Shown: positions 46,259 through 55,118 of the stretch, piece after piece
How the letters are laid out: each line of letters begins with the position of its first letter
Position numbering within the stretch: the first letter of the stretch is position 1
From: Paracoccus caeni
Lineage (GTDB): Bacteria > Pseudomonadota > Alphaproteobacteria > Rhodobacterales > Rhodobacteraceae
DNA: 64,000 nt
NCBI RefSeq assembly: GCF_016629665.1
Contig: NZ_JAEPRQ010000004.1
Span: 62,001-126,000 of the forward strand
Reading direction: 5' to 3'
Notes under the pieces: model-generated
What the model was told of the DNA's origin: nothing
Databases searched by the model: none
The model's input: only the letters and a program-made list of their open reading frames with translations
Translations under genes and position numbers: made by a program

Positions 46259-47449
46259 ATGCGCCGGGCAGAGCGAATCGGGATCAGAACGCGGAGGTTG
46301 ATTGTCCTGCTGTTGACGCTTGTTCTGGTGGCGTCACCTGCTTCAGCGGAAGAATTGCGGATCATGACCTCCTATCAGGCTGACGTGGTCGATCCGATGC
46401 TGGATGCCTTCTGGCGCAGCCATCCCGATATCCGCATTCGGGTACTGAACAAGAACACCAACGCCGCGGTCGATGAGGTGCTGGCGGGCAATGACCGGCG
46501 GTTTGACCTGTTCTGGGCCTCGGCCCCCGAGGCGTTCGTGGTGCTGGACAGTGCCGGGCGTCTGGCCGATCTGGGCTATGGACCCTACACGGATTTCGCA
46601 TTGTCCGCCGTCGGCTGGGCGTGGCGCGTGCCACATGACGGGCCGGTGCCGCAGGAATGGAACGACCTCTTGGACCCCACCTTCGCCCAAGGCATCGCCA
46701 TGTCGCATCCGATGCGTTCGGGCACGATGCATTCGCTGTTGGAAACGATCTTGCAGGATCGTGGCTGGCAGGCGGGCTGGGCATGGATATTGGAGCTTGG
46801 GGGCCAGTTGAACACGATTTCGGCGCGCAGCTTCGGCGTGCTGGAAGGCGTCGAAAGTGGTGATTTCGATATCGGCCTGACCATCGATTTTCTGGGCCTG
46901 ACCCATGACGGGCTGGCCTTCCGATATGGCCGTCCCGTCATCCTTATCCCGGCCCGCATCGCCGCATTGCAGGGTGGCACCGAACCCGAAGCGGCAAAGG
47001 CTTTTGTTGATTTCGTTCTGTCGCCCGAGGGGCAGCGCATCCTGTTGCGACCCGATATCCGCCGCATTCCCGTTGACCCCGACATTCGTGCCGAGCTTCT
47101 GGAAACGCTGGACCCGGCGGTCACGGCGGCGCTTAACTTCAGTTGGTCAAGTTACGATCCCGAATTGGCCGCGCGGCGCTATTGGCAGGTCAAGCAGCTT
47201 TTCGAGGCTTTCGTCGCGCGTGACCTGATCCTGCGGCGGGACCTATGGCGGCGCCTGCGGGCGTTGGACGACGATGCCCCGGCGGCAGAGCGTGCGCGTA
47301 TCCGCCGGTTACTGACATGGATGCCGCTGACCGAACATCAGGCGCGCGCGGCCCCGGCTGATCGCGGGACATTGCTGGAATGGTCCGAACGCTCGCATAC
47401 CATCCTGCGCGATGCCGAGGCGCGCATCCGCGCATTGGAGCAGCAATGA
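46259..47449 (+). CDS. pgtC: PgtC-like periplasmic sensor/binding protein
   Basis: 396 residues. A signal peptide with hydrophobic core RLIVLLLTLVLVASPASAEE is followed by a type-2 periplasmic binding fold: LRIMTSYQADVVDPMLDAFW, RVLNKNTNAAVDEVLAG, DLFWASAPEAFVVLD and SHPMRSGTMHSLLETIL. It resembles both Salmonella PgtC and the transporter receptor at 50827, and has a C-terminal extension (about 310-396) with many Arg residues. It is followed by an ATGA-coupled kinase. In the Pgt system PgtC and PgtB relay an external phosphoglycerate signal. The ATG at 46259 is used, with GAGGGG upstream. Confidence 0.78.
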   Translation: MRRAERIGIRTRRLIVLLLTLVLVASPASAEELRIMTSYQADVVDPMLDAFWRSHPDIRIRVLNKNTNAAVDEVLAGNDRRFDLFWASAPEAFVVLDSAGRLADLGYGPYTDFALSAVGWAWRVPHDGPVPQEWNDLLDPTFAQGIAMSHPMRSGTMHSLLETILQDRGWQAGWAWILELGGQLNTISARSFGVLEGVESGDFDIGLTIDFLGLTHDGLAFRYGRPVILIPARIAALQGGTEPEAAKAFVDFVLSPEGQRILLRPDIRRIPVDPDIRAELLETLDPAVTAALNFSWSSYDPELAARRYWQVKQLFEAFVARDLILRRDLWRRLRALDDDAPAAERARIRRLLTWMPLTEHQARAAPADRGTLLEWSERSHTILRDAEARIRALEQQ

Positions 47450-49398
47450 TCCGGCGCGGCTCGATCCGGGGGCGGCTGATGGCGGCGCTGGTGCTGGTGG
47501 TGCTTATCGCGACGGGGATATTGGCGGTGGGCATGATGGTGATGCTGCGGGCCGAGCGTGACTTTCGCGCGCTGGCGCAGGACCGCATTCCCGCCGTCGC
47601 GCTGGCAGGCGAACTGGCCGAGGCGACGGGCGAACTGGCGGCGCTGGCGATGCAGATGGTGGCCGACCCCGCCATGCCCGCAGATCGGATGACGCGCGCC
47701 ATCGACAGCGCCTCACAGGGGGTCGAGGGGGTGCTGGCCTCGCCCCTCTGGCTGGCAGCGTCGGAACGTGCCCAGACGCGCGCCGGGATCGAAGCCGCCG
47801 AACAGGATCTGCGCCACGCACTGACAGGCTTCGGCAGGATCAGCACCGACCTGACCCGGCACGCGCAGGCGGAAGCCCGGACCGGGGCGAATTTGCGCTG
47901 GATTCACGCCGATGTGCAGGATCAGGTGCAGGGTATCCTTAGCGATCTGTCCTTCAACATGGATACGCAACTGGCCGCTTTGGTGGTGAATACCGATCCC
48001 GATACCCGTGCGGGGGCGGAACAGGCGTTGTCACAGGATTGGCTGCTGCGCGACCGGGTGCAGCAGATCGGCTCCGAGGCGGCGACGCTGACCGCACTGT
48101 TGTTGCAGGCCCGCTCGGCTGACAACCCCGATGCGCTGGCCCAGACCGGCCTGCTTGGTCGTGATACGCTGGACCGGCTGGAACTGGCGCAGTTGAACCT
48201 GCCGGAACGGGTTGATGTGACGCTGCTGATGCAGGCGCTGGAGCGGCTGAAGGCGCTGGCCTCGGGCGAGGACAGCGTCTTTGCCCAGCAGGGGCGGCGG
48301 CTGGAACTGCACCGGGCTGCCGTGGCCGAACTGCAGTCGGCGCAGTCATCACTGGCGCGGATGCAGGCGCTGCTGACCGAGTTGGGCCGGGCTGAGCGGA
48401 TCGGCGCACAGGGCCGCGCCGATGCCGCCGCGACCGCGATCCTGCGTGGTTCGATCTGGCTGGGGCTGCTGACGGCTTTGGGGGCGGTGGCGACTGCGGT
48501 CATTCTGGCCGTTTTCGTCCGCAACCGCATCCTGATTAGGATCGAAGCGCTGTCCGCCGATCTGACCCATATCGCAGGCAGCGATCCGAACCCGCCTCAT
48601 CCGCAAGGCGACGAAATCGCCGAAATGGCCCGCGCGGTCGAGGTATTCCGCGCCTCGGTTCAGGCGCGGCAGCAGGCGTTGGAGCGGTTGGAGATGACGC
48701 AGCGCGAGCTGGTTCAGGCGGGCAAGATGGCGGCGCTTGGCCAGATGTCCGCCGCGATCAGCCACGAGATCAACCAGCCGCTTGCTGCCATCGGCCACCG
48801 CCTGCACAACCTGCGCGCCGCCCATCCCGAGGCTCTGCCAGCGATCACCCGGATCGAGGCGCTGGTGGAGCGGATCACCCGCACCATCGGCCATCTTCGC
48901 CGCATCGCCCACCGCTCGGCCCATCGCAACACGCGGGTGATGCTGGCCGAGCCGGTGGCGGCGGCGCTGGAACTGCTGGATCACCGCTTGCGGGCCGAGG
49001 GTGTGGGCGTGAATTGCGCCGACCTTGACGGGCTGGCGGTTGCGGGCGACGAGATCCTGCTGGAACAGGTTCTGCTGAATATTCTGGGGAATGCTTTGGA
49101 CGCGATAGGGGCGCGCGAGAACCCGGTGCAGCCGGGTCAGATCCGTATCGAATTGCGGGGGTCAGACCCTGTCAGGCTGGTCGTGATCGACAATGGCGTC
49201 GGTCTTGGCGGGCAAAGCGGACAGGCGCTGACCGATCCGTTCGTGACCACGAAAGAGCCGGGCAAGGGGCTTGGCCTTGGCCTTTCCATCGCGTTCAACG
49301 TCATGCAGGACATGGGCGGTCATCTGGAAATCGAGCAGCATCCGCAAGGCGGTGCCGAGGTCTGGCTGCGCCTCAATCGATGGGAAGAGGGGGACTGA
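47446..49398 (+). CDS. pgtB: PgtB-like sensor histidine kinase
   Basis: 650 residues. Membrane helix 1 (LMAALVLVVLIATGILAVGMM, about 12-32), a long mostly helical periplasmic region to about residue 335, helix 2 (IWLGLLTALGAVATAVILAVFV), a HAMP-type linker, HisKA with KMAALGQMSAAISHEINQPLAAIG (a DctB-like H-box), and an ATPase domain with LLNILGNALDAIG, VVIDNGVGLGG and GKGLGLGLSIAFNVM. It overlaps the PgtC-like gene by four bases, and its stop lies one base before the regulator's ATG. It likely phosphorylates the regulator at 49400 when the periplasmic partner binds ligand. Confidence 0.83.
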   Translation: MIRRGSIRGRLMAALVLVVLIATGILAVGMMVMLRAERDFRALAQDRIPAVALAGELAEATGELAALAMQMVADPAMPADRMTRAIDSASQGVEGVLASPLWLAASERAQTRAGIEAAEQDLRHALTGFGRISTDLTRHAQAEARTGANLRWIHADVQDQVQGILSDLSFNMDTQLAALVVNTDPDTRAGAEQALSQDWLLRDRVQQIGSEAATLTALLLQARSADNPDALAQTGLLGRDTLDRLELAQLNLPERVDVTLLMQALERLKALASGEDSVFAQQGRRLELHRAAVAELQSAQSSLARMQALLTELGRAERIGAQGRADAAATAILRGSIWLGLLTALGAVATAVILAVFVRNRILIRIEALSADLTHIAGSDPNPPHPQGDEIAEMARAVEVFRASVQARQQALERLEMTQRELVQAGKMAALGQMSAAISHEINQPLAAIGHRLHNLRAAHPEALPAITRIEALVERITRTIGHLRRIAHRSAHRNTRVMLAEPVAAALELLDHRLRAEGVGVNCADLDGLAVAGDEILLEQVLLNILGNALDAIGARENPVQPGQIRIELRGSDPVRLVVIDNGVGLGGQSGQALTDPFVTTKEPGKGLGLGLSIAFNVMQDMGGHLEIEQHPQGGAEVWLRLNRWEEGD

Positions 49399-49399
49399 C

Positions 49400-50671
49400 A
49401 TGCCCGAGGTGATGCTGGTCGAGGACGATACCGATCTGCGGCAGGCAACCGCCGAGACGCTGGAACTGGCCGGTTTCCGCGTCCATCTTTTCGGCGCCGC
49501 CACACCCGCCTTGGAGGCGCTGCGTCCCGATTTTGCCGGTGTGATCCTGTCGGATCTGCGGATGCCGGGGCTGTCGGGGCTGGATTTTCTGGACCGTGCC
49601 CGTGAAGTCGCGCCGGAGGTGCCGTTCATTCTGATCACCGCGCATGGCGATGTGCCCGCAGCAATCCGCGCCATGCGGGGCGGTGCCCATGATTTTCTGG
49701 AAAAGCCCTGCGCGCCCGAACTCATGCTGGATGTGCTGCGGCGCGCGCAGGCGATGCGCGATCTGCATCTGGAAAACGCCCGCCTGCGACAGACCCGGAT
49801 CGAGGATCGCCTGATCGGGCGATCTGCCGTCATGCAGGATCTGAGACAGCGTCTGCGCGCGCTGGCGGGGCTGCAACTGGATCTGCTGATTGCGGGCGAG
49901 ACCGGGACCGGCAAGGAAAAGGCCGCGCGTATTCTGCACGACCTGTCGCCGCGCGGCGATGGCCCATTCGTCGCCATCAATTGCGGCGCGCTGTCCGAGG
50001 CAGAGGTGGACCGGGAACTGTTCGGCACCACTGACACGCCGGGGCTGATCGCGCGGGCGCAAGGTGGGACGCTTTATCTGGACGAGCTGGAATCCATGCC
50101 CGACGGATTGCAGGTCCGCCTGCTGCGCGTGGTCGAGGCGCGCGAAATCACCCCGCTTGGTGCAGCGCCGCGTCCGGTCGATCTGCGCATTCTGGGCAGC
50201 GTCAAACGCCCGCCGGATGCGCTGGTCACAGCGGGGCAGTTGCGCGCCGATCTGTTTCACCGCTTCAACGCCACACTGCCCATGCCGCCGCTGCGAGAGC
50301 GCGAGGATGACGCGGCCCTGCTGGTCGCCCATTTCGCGGGTGAGGCCGCTGCACGTCACGATCTGCCGAAAATCCATATCGACAGCGCGCTGCGTCGCCG
50401 GATCGCCTATCACGACTGGCCGGGCAATGTCCGCGAAGCCCGCAATCTGGCCGAACGGCTGGTGATCGGGCTGGATACCAGTTTTCCGACCCCCGGCGGC
50501 GGCACTGAAACGGTGAATATGGGTTACGACGACGCGATGGATGCGTTCGAATCACGTCTGTTGCGTTCCGCGCTGATCCAGACCGGAGGCCGCAAGACCG
50601 AGGCGGCGGCGCTTCTGGGGGTGCCGCGCAAACGCCTTTATTTGCGGCTGCGGCATCACGGGATGCTGTAA
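49400..50671 (+). CDS. pgtA: NtrC/DctD-family response regulator lacking the GAFTGA loop (PgtA-like)
   Basis: 423 residues: receiver with phospho-acceptor Asp52 (ILSDLRMPGLSG) and Lys in FLEKPCAPE; AAA+ domain with Walker A GETGTGKEK, Walker B GGTLYLDELE and arginine-finger region DLFHRFNATLPMPPLRERE; and a C-terminal Fis-type helix-turn-helix (TGGRKTEAAALLGVPRKRLY). Where sigma54 activators have the GAFTGA loop, the sequence runs ELFGTTDTPGLIARAQGG, about nine residues shorter and without the motif. It therefore should not remodel sigma54 holoenzyme. Regulators of this kind, such as Rhodobacter NtrC and HupR, work with the housekeeping sigma factor. Last gene of the sensory operon. Confidence 0.85.
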   Translation: MPEVMLVEDDTDLRQATAETLELAGFRVHLFGAATPALEALRPDFAGVILSDLRMPGLSGLDFLDRAREVAPEVPFILITAHGDVPAAIRAMRGGAHDFLEKPCAPELMLDVLRRAQAMRDLHLENARLRQTRIEDRLIGRSAVMQDLRQRLRALAGLQLDLLIAGETGTGKEKAARILHDLSPRGDGPFVAINCGALSEAEVDRELFGTTDTPGLIARAQGGTLYLDELESMPDGLQVRLLRVVEAREITPLGAAPRPVDLRILGSVKRPPDALVTAGQLRADLFHRFNATLPMPPLREREDDAALLVAHFAGEAAARHDLPKIHIDSALRRRIAYHDWPGNVREARNLAERLVIGLDTSFPTPGGGTETVNMGYDDAMDAFESRLLRSALIQTGGRKTEAAALLGVPRKRLYLRLRHHGML

Positions 50672-50713
50672 TGGGTCACAATTGACACATTAGATGTGTC
50701 ACAAATGACCCAT
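50671..50713. promoter_or_regulatory. Paired palindromic operator upstream of the importer operon
   Basis: A 43-base near-perfect palindrome, ATGGGTCA...TGACCCAT outside and TGACACAT-TAG-ATGTGTCA inside. It contains two copies of a GTCACAA-W-TGAC site (50675-50686 and 50698-50709) with centres 23 bases apart, about two helical turns. It begins at the last base of the regulator gene and ends about 110 bases before the binding-protein ATG. It is the probable binding site for the regulator encoded just upstream. Confidence 0.7.
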
Positions 50714-50735
50714 AAAAGTTAATAAAAACAATGTG

Positions 50736-50764
50736 TTGCAAGGTGAATTGGCGTCCGCCATAGT
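50736..50764 (+). promoter_or_regulatory. Candidate sigma70-type promoter of the importer operon
   Basis: TTGCAA at 50736-50741 and CATAGT at 50759-50764, 17-base spacing, each matching four of six consensus bases. The paired operator lies roughly 60-100 bases upstream of the expected start site, an activator position. No -24/-12 (TGGCAC/TTGC) element is seen in the same stretch, in keeping with a regulator that lacks GAFTGA. Confidence 0.45.
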
Positions 50765-50826
50765 CGGGGTGCGCCAATGGCATGCCGGTATGATCCGGCC
50801 CGCCTGACGCCTCTGGGAGGAGAGAT

Positions 50827-52149
50827 ATGAACAGAAACTTTACGCTCGGCGCGCTTGCGCTGATGATGACTTCGGCTGCCAGCTTTGCTGATACCGTGAC
50901 CGTGGTGACCTCGTTCCCGCGCGACCTGACCGATCCGTTCAAGGCCGCGTTCGAGGCAGCCCATCCCGGCACCACGCTGGAAGTGGTCAGCCGCAACACC
51001 AACGCCGCCGTCTCGCATCTGCAAGAGACCCGCAGCGCCAATACCGTTGACCTGATGTGGGCCTCGGCCCCCGACGCCTTCGAGGTGTTGAAGGAAGAAG
51101 GGCTGCTGGCCAAGGTTGATGTGCAGTTCGAGGGTATCCCCGACTCTATCGGCGGCTATCCGGTCCACGATCCTGATGGCACCTATTTCGGCTTCGCCGC
51201 TTCGGGCTACGGGATCATGTATAACACCCGTTATATCGAGGCGAACGAGCTGCCCGTTGCGAAAGAGTGGGAGGACCTGAAGCGCGCCGAATATAACGGC
51301 CATGTCGCGATGTCCTCGCCCTCGCGGTCCGGCACCACCCACCTGACGGTCGAAACCGTGCTGCAAGGCGAAGGCTGGGATCAGGGCTGGGCGACGTGGA
51401 AATGGATCTCGGGCAACATGAACACCGTGACCGAACGCAGCTTCGGCGTGCCCGATGCGGTCAATTCCGGTGCGACGGGCTTTGGGATCGTGATCGACTT
51501 CTTCGGGCTGGCGTCCAAGGCGTCGGGCTTCCCGGTCGAGCTGGTCTATCCCAGTGTGACGGCCATCGTCCCGGCCAATATCGGCATCATCGAGAATGCG
51601 CCGAACCCTGAAGGCGCCAAAGTATTCGTCGAATACCTGCTGTCGCCCGCGGGGCAGGAAGTGCTGCTCAATCCCGCGATCATGCGTCTGCCGGTCAACC
51701 CCGACGTATATGCAAACGCGCCCGAAGGCTTCCCGAACCCGTTCTCGGAAGAATTCGCGCCGGGTGCGATCGAATTCGACGTGGACGAATCCGGGCTGCG
51801 CTACAATCTGGTCAACTCGCTGTTCGACGTGCTGGTCACCTATCGCCTTGACGATCTGCGCGCCGCCGTGGCTGCCGTGCAAGAGGCCGAGGCCGTTCAG
51901 GCGGAAACAGGCAATGAGGAAGCCGCGGCCCTGATCGCCGAGGCCCGCGCGCTGATCGAAGCGATGCCGATCACCGAGGAACAGTCGCTTGATGCGTCCT
52001 TCACGCAGGTCTTCACCATCTCGCGGGCAGAGCCCGACACCGAGGTCGTGGGTCGTCAGGCCGAAGTGGAACAGTCCTGGGACAGCTTTGCGGTCGAGAA
52101 TTACCGCAAGGCGAAGGAACTGGCTGATCAAGCCGCCGCGCTGAACTGA
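50827..52149 (+). CDS. ABC transporter substrate-binding protein (iron/phosphosugar type 2 fold)
   Basis: 440 residues, signal peptide ending AASFADT. VTVVTSFPRDLTDPFKAAFE, EVVSRNTNAAVSHLQETRS, DLMWASAPDAFEVLK, SSPSRSGTTHLTVETVLQGEGWD, ERSFGVPDAVNSGATGFGIVIDFFG are shared in order with the PgtC-like sensor at 46259, so one arose from the other or from a common receptor. AGGAGAGA precedes the ATG. The long C-terminal part (about 330-440) is Glu- and Ala-rich. It delivers ligand to the permease at 52206. Phosphoglycerate or a related phosphorylated acid is plausible from the Pgt relationship; ferric iron is the usual default annotation. Confidence 0.82.
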   Translation: MNRNFTLGALALMMTSAASFADTVTVVTSFPRDLTDPFKAAFEAAHPGTTLEVVSRNTNAAVSHLQETRSANTVDLMWASAPDAFEVLKEEGLLAKVDVQFEGIPDSIGGYPVHDPDGTYFGFAASGYGIMYNTRYIEANELPVAKEWEDLKRAEYNGHVAMSSPSRSGTTHLTVETVLQGEGWDQGWATWKWISGNMNTVTERSFGVPDAVNSGATGFGIVIDFFGLASKASGFPVELVYPSVTAIVPANIGIIENAPNPEGAKVFVEYLLSPAGQEVLLNPAIMRLPVNPDVYANAPEGFPNPFSEEFAPGAIEFDVDESGLRYNLVNSLFDVLVTYRLDDLRAAVAAVQEAEAVQAETGNEEAAALIAEARALIEAMPITEEQSLDASFTQVFTISRAEPDTEVVGRQAEVEQSWDSFAVENYRKAKELADQAAALN

Positions 52150-52155
52150 TCCAGC

Positions 52156-52182
52156 CCCGCGCCGTCCTGGTGGCGGCGCGGG
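52156..52182 (+). terminator. Intra-operon hairpin after the binding-protein gene
   Basis: A perfect 9-bp stem CCCGCGCCG (52156-52164) with CGGCGCGGG (52174-52182), 9-base loop, no T-run, 7 bases after the binding-protein stop. It probably protects the upstream message so that the receptor is made in excess over the membrane components. It also covers an early candidate start of the permease gene (52170). Confidence 0.55.
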
Positions 52183-52205
52183 AACCCCCGATGCGCGAGG
52201 ATACC

Positions 52206-53936
52206 ATGTCCGATCTACCCCGAACCGCTTCCAGCGGATTCACCCTGTTTCCCCGTTTGTCAGGTGCGGCTATTGCGGGGATCGCGATTGCGATCTTCCT
52301 GATGGCTTTCCTGATCCTGCCGGTGGCGCAGGTGATCTACGTCGCCTTTCTGGACGCGCGAAGCGGTGCCTTCACCCTCCAGAACTTTCAGGATTTCTTC
52401 AACACGACGCTGTTTCGCGAAAGCTTCGTGAACTCTTTCTACGTCTCGGCCATGTCGGTTGTGCTGGCAACAATAATTGCACTACCACTGGCCTATATCA
52501 CCACACGCTTCAACTTCGCAGGCACGGCTGCGATTCAGGCGCTTGGGATCATTCCGCTGATCATGCCGCCCTTTGTGGGCGCGGTGGCGATGTCGCTGCT
52601 GTTCGGGCGGAACGGTTCCATCAACCTGCTGCTGAACCAGTATTTCGGCTTCCGCATTCCCTTCATGGAGGGGTTAAACGGGGTCATTCTGGTGCAGGCG
52701 ATTCACTATTTCCCGTTCATCCTGATCAACCTGTCGGCCAGCCTGCGCAATATCGACCGCTCGATGGAAGAGGCGGCGCAGAACCTTGGCTCGCACGGGA
52801 TGCGGATGTTCCGCCGCATCGTCTTTCCGCTGGCGATGCCGGGCTATCTGGCAGGGGCGGCGCTGGTTTTCATCAAGGTGTTCGACGATCTGGGCACGCC
52901 TTTGCTGCTGAACGTCAACAACATGCTGGCGCCGCAGGCCTATCTGCGCATTACTGGCGTCGGGATCAACGATCCGATGGGCTATGTGATCTCGTTCATC
53001 CTCGTCGCATTCTCGGTCTTCTCGCTCTGGGCGTCGTTCCTGTTCATGCGTGGCAAGGACTATGCGACGGTGCAGAAGGGCGGCGGGGGCCTGTCGCGCC
53101 GCGACTTGAAGCCGCGCGAAAAATGGCTGGCCTGGGGTGTGATCCTGCTGATCCTTGCGATGGTGCTGTCGCCGCATCTGGGGCTGTTGCTGCTGGCATT
53201 CGGCACGATCTGGTCGTTCTCGCCGCTGCCAGACGGCTTCACCATTCAGCATTTCGGCACGATCTTCACCCAGTCGTCGCAATATGTCTGGAACACGATC
53301 ATCTATGCCGGTTCGGCGGCGCTGATCGATGTCGTTCTGGGCACCGCTATCGCCTATATCGTGATCCGCACCAAGCTGGCGGGACGCAAATGGCTGGACT
53401 ATATGGCGACCGCCGCTTTGGCCGTGCCGGGGGTGGTGCTGGGCATCGGCTATCTGCGGATGTTCCACGGCATCCAACTGCCCTTCGGGCTTGGCCAGAT
53501 GTCCAGTTTCTGGGGCATCATCATCGTGGCTTTGGCCGTGCGTCGTTTGCCCTATGCGCTGCGCGCCTGCATGGCGGCGCTGCAACAGGTCTCGCTGTCG
53601 CTTGAGGAAGCCGCCGAAAGTCTGGGTGCCTCGCGTGCCAGCACCATCCGGCGGATCGTGGTGCCGCTGATGACGGGAGGCATTCTTGCCGGCTTCGTCA
53701 CCAGCTTCGCCACCGCCGCGGTCGAGCTTTCGGCGACGATCATGTTGGTCGGTCGGTCGTCTGACGCACCGCTGGCCTATGGCATCTATCTATACATGCA
53801 ATCGCCCGCCGGACGCGGGCCGGGGGCCGCGCTTGGCATTCTTGCCGTCGTGATCGTGGCGCTTGGCACCTACCTGTCGCAGCGCATCATCGAGCGCGAA
53901 CGCGCCCGCCAGACCATGACCGGCGACCAGCATTAA
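52206..53936 (+). CDS. ABC transporter permease, double-length (AfuB/FbpB type)
   Basis: 576 residues, two homologous permease halves in one chain, as in iron- and phosphosugar-type importers. Half 1 has the ATPase-contact loop EEAAQNLGSHGMRMFRRIVFPLAMPG, half 2 has EEAAESLGASRASTIRRIVVPLMTGG. About 12 helices. Start: ATG 52206 (MSDLPRTAS) follows GCGAGG; ATG 52170 is within the hairpin and 52191 lacks a good site. It works with the receptor at 50827 and the ATPase at 53955. Confidence 0.86.
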   Translation: MSDLPRTASSGFTLFPRLSGAAIAGIAIAIFLMAFLILPVAQVIYVAFLDARSGAFTLQNFQDFFNTTLFRESFVNSFYVSAMSVVLATIIALPLAYITTRFNFAGTAAIQALGIIPLIMPPFVGAVAMSLLFGRNGSINLLLNQYFGFRIPFMEGLNGVILVQAIHYFPFILINLSASLRNIDRSMEEAAQNLGSHGMRMFRRIVFPLAMPGYLAGAALVFIKVFDDLGTPLLLNVNNMLAPQAYLRITGVGINDPMGYVISFILVAFSVFSLWASFLFMRGKDYATVQKGGGGLSRRDLKPREKWLAWGVILLILAMVLSPHLGLLLLAFGTIWSFSPLPDGFTIQHFGTIFTQSSQYVWNTIIYAGSAALIDVVLGTAIAYIVIRTKLAGRKWLDYMATAALAVPGVVLGIGYLRMFHGIQLPFGLGQMSSFWGIIIVALAVRRLPYALRACMAALQQVSLSLEEAAESLGASRASTIRRIVVPLMTGGILAGFVTSFATAAVELSATIMLVGRSSDAPLAYGIYLYMQSPAGRGPGAALGILAVVIVALGTYLSQRIIERERARQTMTGDQH

Positions 53937-53954
53937 GTTTCGGAGAAGCAACAG

Positions 53955-54998
53955 ATGACCCAAACAAAAGCCGGCATCCGTATCGAGGATCTGCACCTGT
54001 CCTTCGGGGCGACCAAGGTGCTGGAAGGCATCGACATGGTGATCGAGCCGGGCGAGTTCTTCGCCTTTCTCGGGCCCTCGGGCTCGGGCAAATCGACCCT
54101 CCTGCGCGCCATTGCGGGGTTCGGTCCGACACCGCGAGGCCGCATCCTGATCGGGGACCGCGACATCGCCACCCTGCCGCCCTGGAAGCGCAATGTGGGC
54201 ATGGTGTTCCAATCCTATGCGTTGTGGCCGCATATGTCGGTGCGCCGCAACGTGGCCTTCGGGCTTGAGGAACGCCGGATGCCCGCCCGCGAGATCGCCC
54301 CGAAGGTCGAATCCGCGCTGGAAACCGTAGGCCTGCTGCATCTGGCCGACCGGATGCCCGCGCAGCTTTCGGGCGGGCAGCAACAGCGCGTGGCGCTGGC
54401 CCGGACCATCGCCATTCAGCCGCAGGTGCTGCTGCTGGACGAGCCGCTGTCGAACCTCGACGCGGCTTTGCGGGTGCAGATGCGGCGCGAATTGCTGGCC
54501 CTGCAGCGCAAGCTGGGCCTGACGACGATCTTCGTGACCCACGATCAGGAAGAAGCGAACACCACCTCGGACCGGATGGCGGTGCTGGACAAGGGTGTGA
54601 TTCAGCAGATCGGCACCCCGCAACAGCTTTACGATGCCCCGGCCAATGCCTTCGTGGCTGGTTTCCTTGGCACTGCGAATATCCTGAAAGGGGCCATGCA
54701 GGGCGCAGATTTCGTGACCGATGCCGGACAGAGACTGCCCGTCTCTGCCCCGGTGCAGGGGGCGAAGCGCATCGTGTTGCGTCCGCAGAATATCCGCATC
54801 GCCGCCTCGGGTGGGGAAATCGCGGGCAAGGTGTCGCATCGCGAATTTCTGGGCAGCCAGATCCGCTATCTGGTCGAGACCCCGGATGGCCGGATCATCG
54901 TCGATACGCTGCATTCCTCGGGCTATCCGCCTTACGATGCAGGTGCGCCGGTCTCGCTGTCCATCGACAGCCAAAGCGCACCGCTGCTGGCGGATTAG
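53955..54998 (+). CDS. ABC transporter ATPase, PotA/FbpC type
   Basis: 347 residues. Walker A LGPSGSGKST, signature LSGGQQQRVALARTI, Walker B LLLDEPLSNLDAALRVQ and switch His in FVTHDQEEA, then a C-terminal TOBE-type beta domain (about 245-347, RIVLRPQNIRIAASGG, SHREFLGSQIRYLVETPDG). MVFQSYALWPHMSV is standard. GGAGAAG lies about 9 bases before the ATG. Last gene of the importer operon; a bidirectional terminator follows. Confidence 0.88.
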   Translation: MTQTKAGIRIEDLHLSFGATKVLEGIDMVIEPGEFFAFLGPSGSGKSTLLRAIAGFGPTPRGRILIGDRDIATLPPWKRNVGMVFQSYALWPHMSVRRNVAFGLEERRMPAREIAPKVESALETVGLLHLADRMPAQLSGGQQQRVALARTIAIQPQVLLLDEPLSNLDAALRVQMRRELLALQRKLGLTTIFVTHDQEEANTTSDRMAVLDKGVIQQIGTPQQLYDAPANAFVAGFLGTANILKGAMQGADFVTDAGQRLPVSAPVQGAKRIVLRPQNIRIAASGGEIAGKVSHREFLGSQIRYLVETPDGRIIVDTLHSSGYPPYDAGAPVSLSIDSQSAPLLAD

Positions 54999-55066
54999 GA
55001 CTTGCCGACGAGAGTGATGTTGCAGGGCGAATGAAAAGAGGGCTCTCGTTTGTAACGAGTGAAAAC

Positions 55067-55094
55067 GCCGGTCGTCGAACATGACGACCGGCGC
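55067..55094. terminator. Bidirectional terminator between two convergent importer operons
   Basis: A perfect 11-bp stem CGCCGGTCGTC (55067-55077) with GACGACCGGCG (55084-55094), 6-base loop. AAAA precedes it and CGTTTCG follows, so each strand has a short T-rich tail. It lies between the ATPase gene ending at 54998 (plus) and the ATPase gene ending at 55119 (minus). Confidence 0.7.
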
Positions 55095-55118
55095 GTTTCG
55101 TTTCGCCGTGAGCTGCGA

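Noticed and set aside
50700..50826. Sigma54 promoter upstream of the importer operon
   Set aside because: No TGGCAC-N5-TTGC type element; the regulator lacks GAFTGA, which also argues against it.
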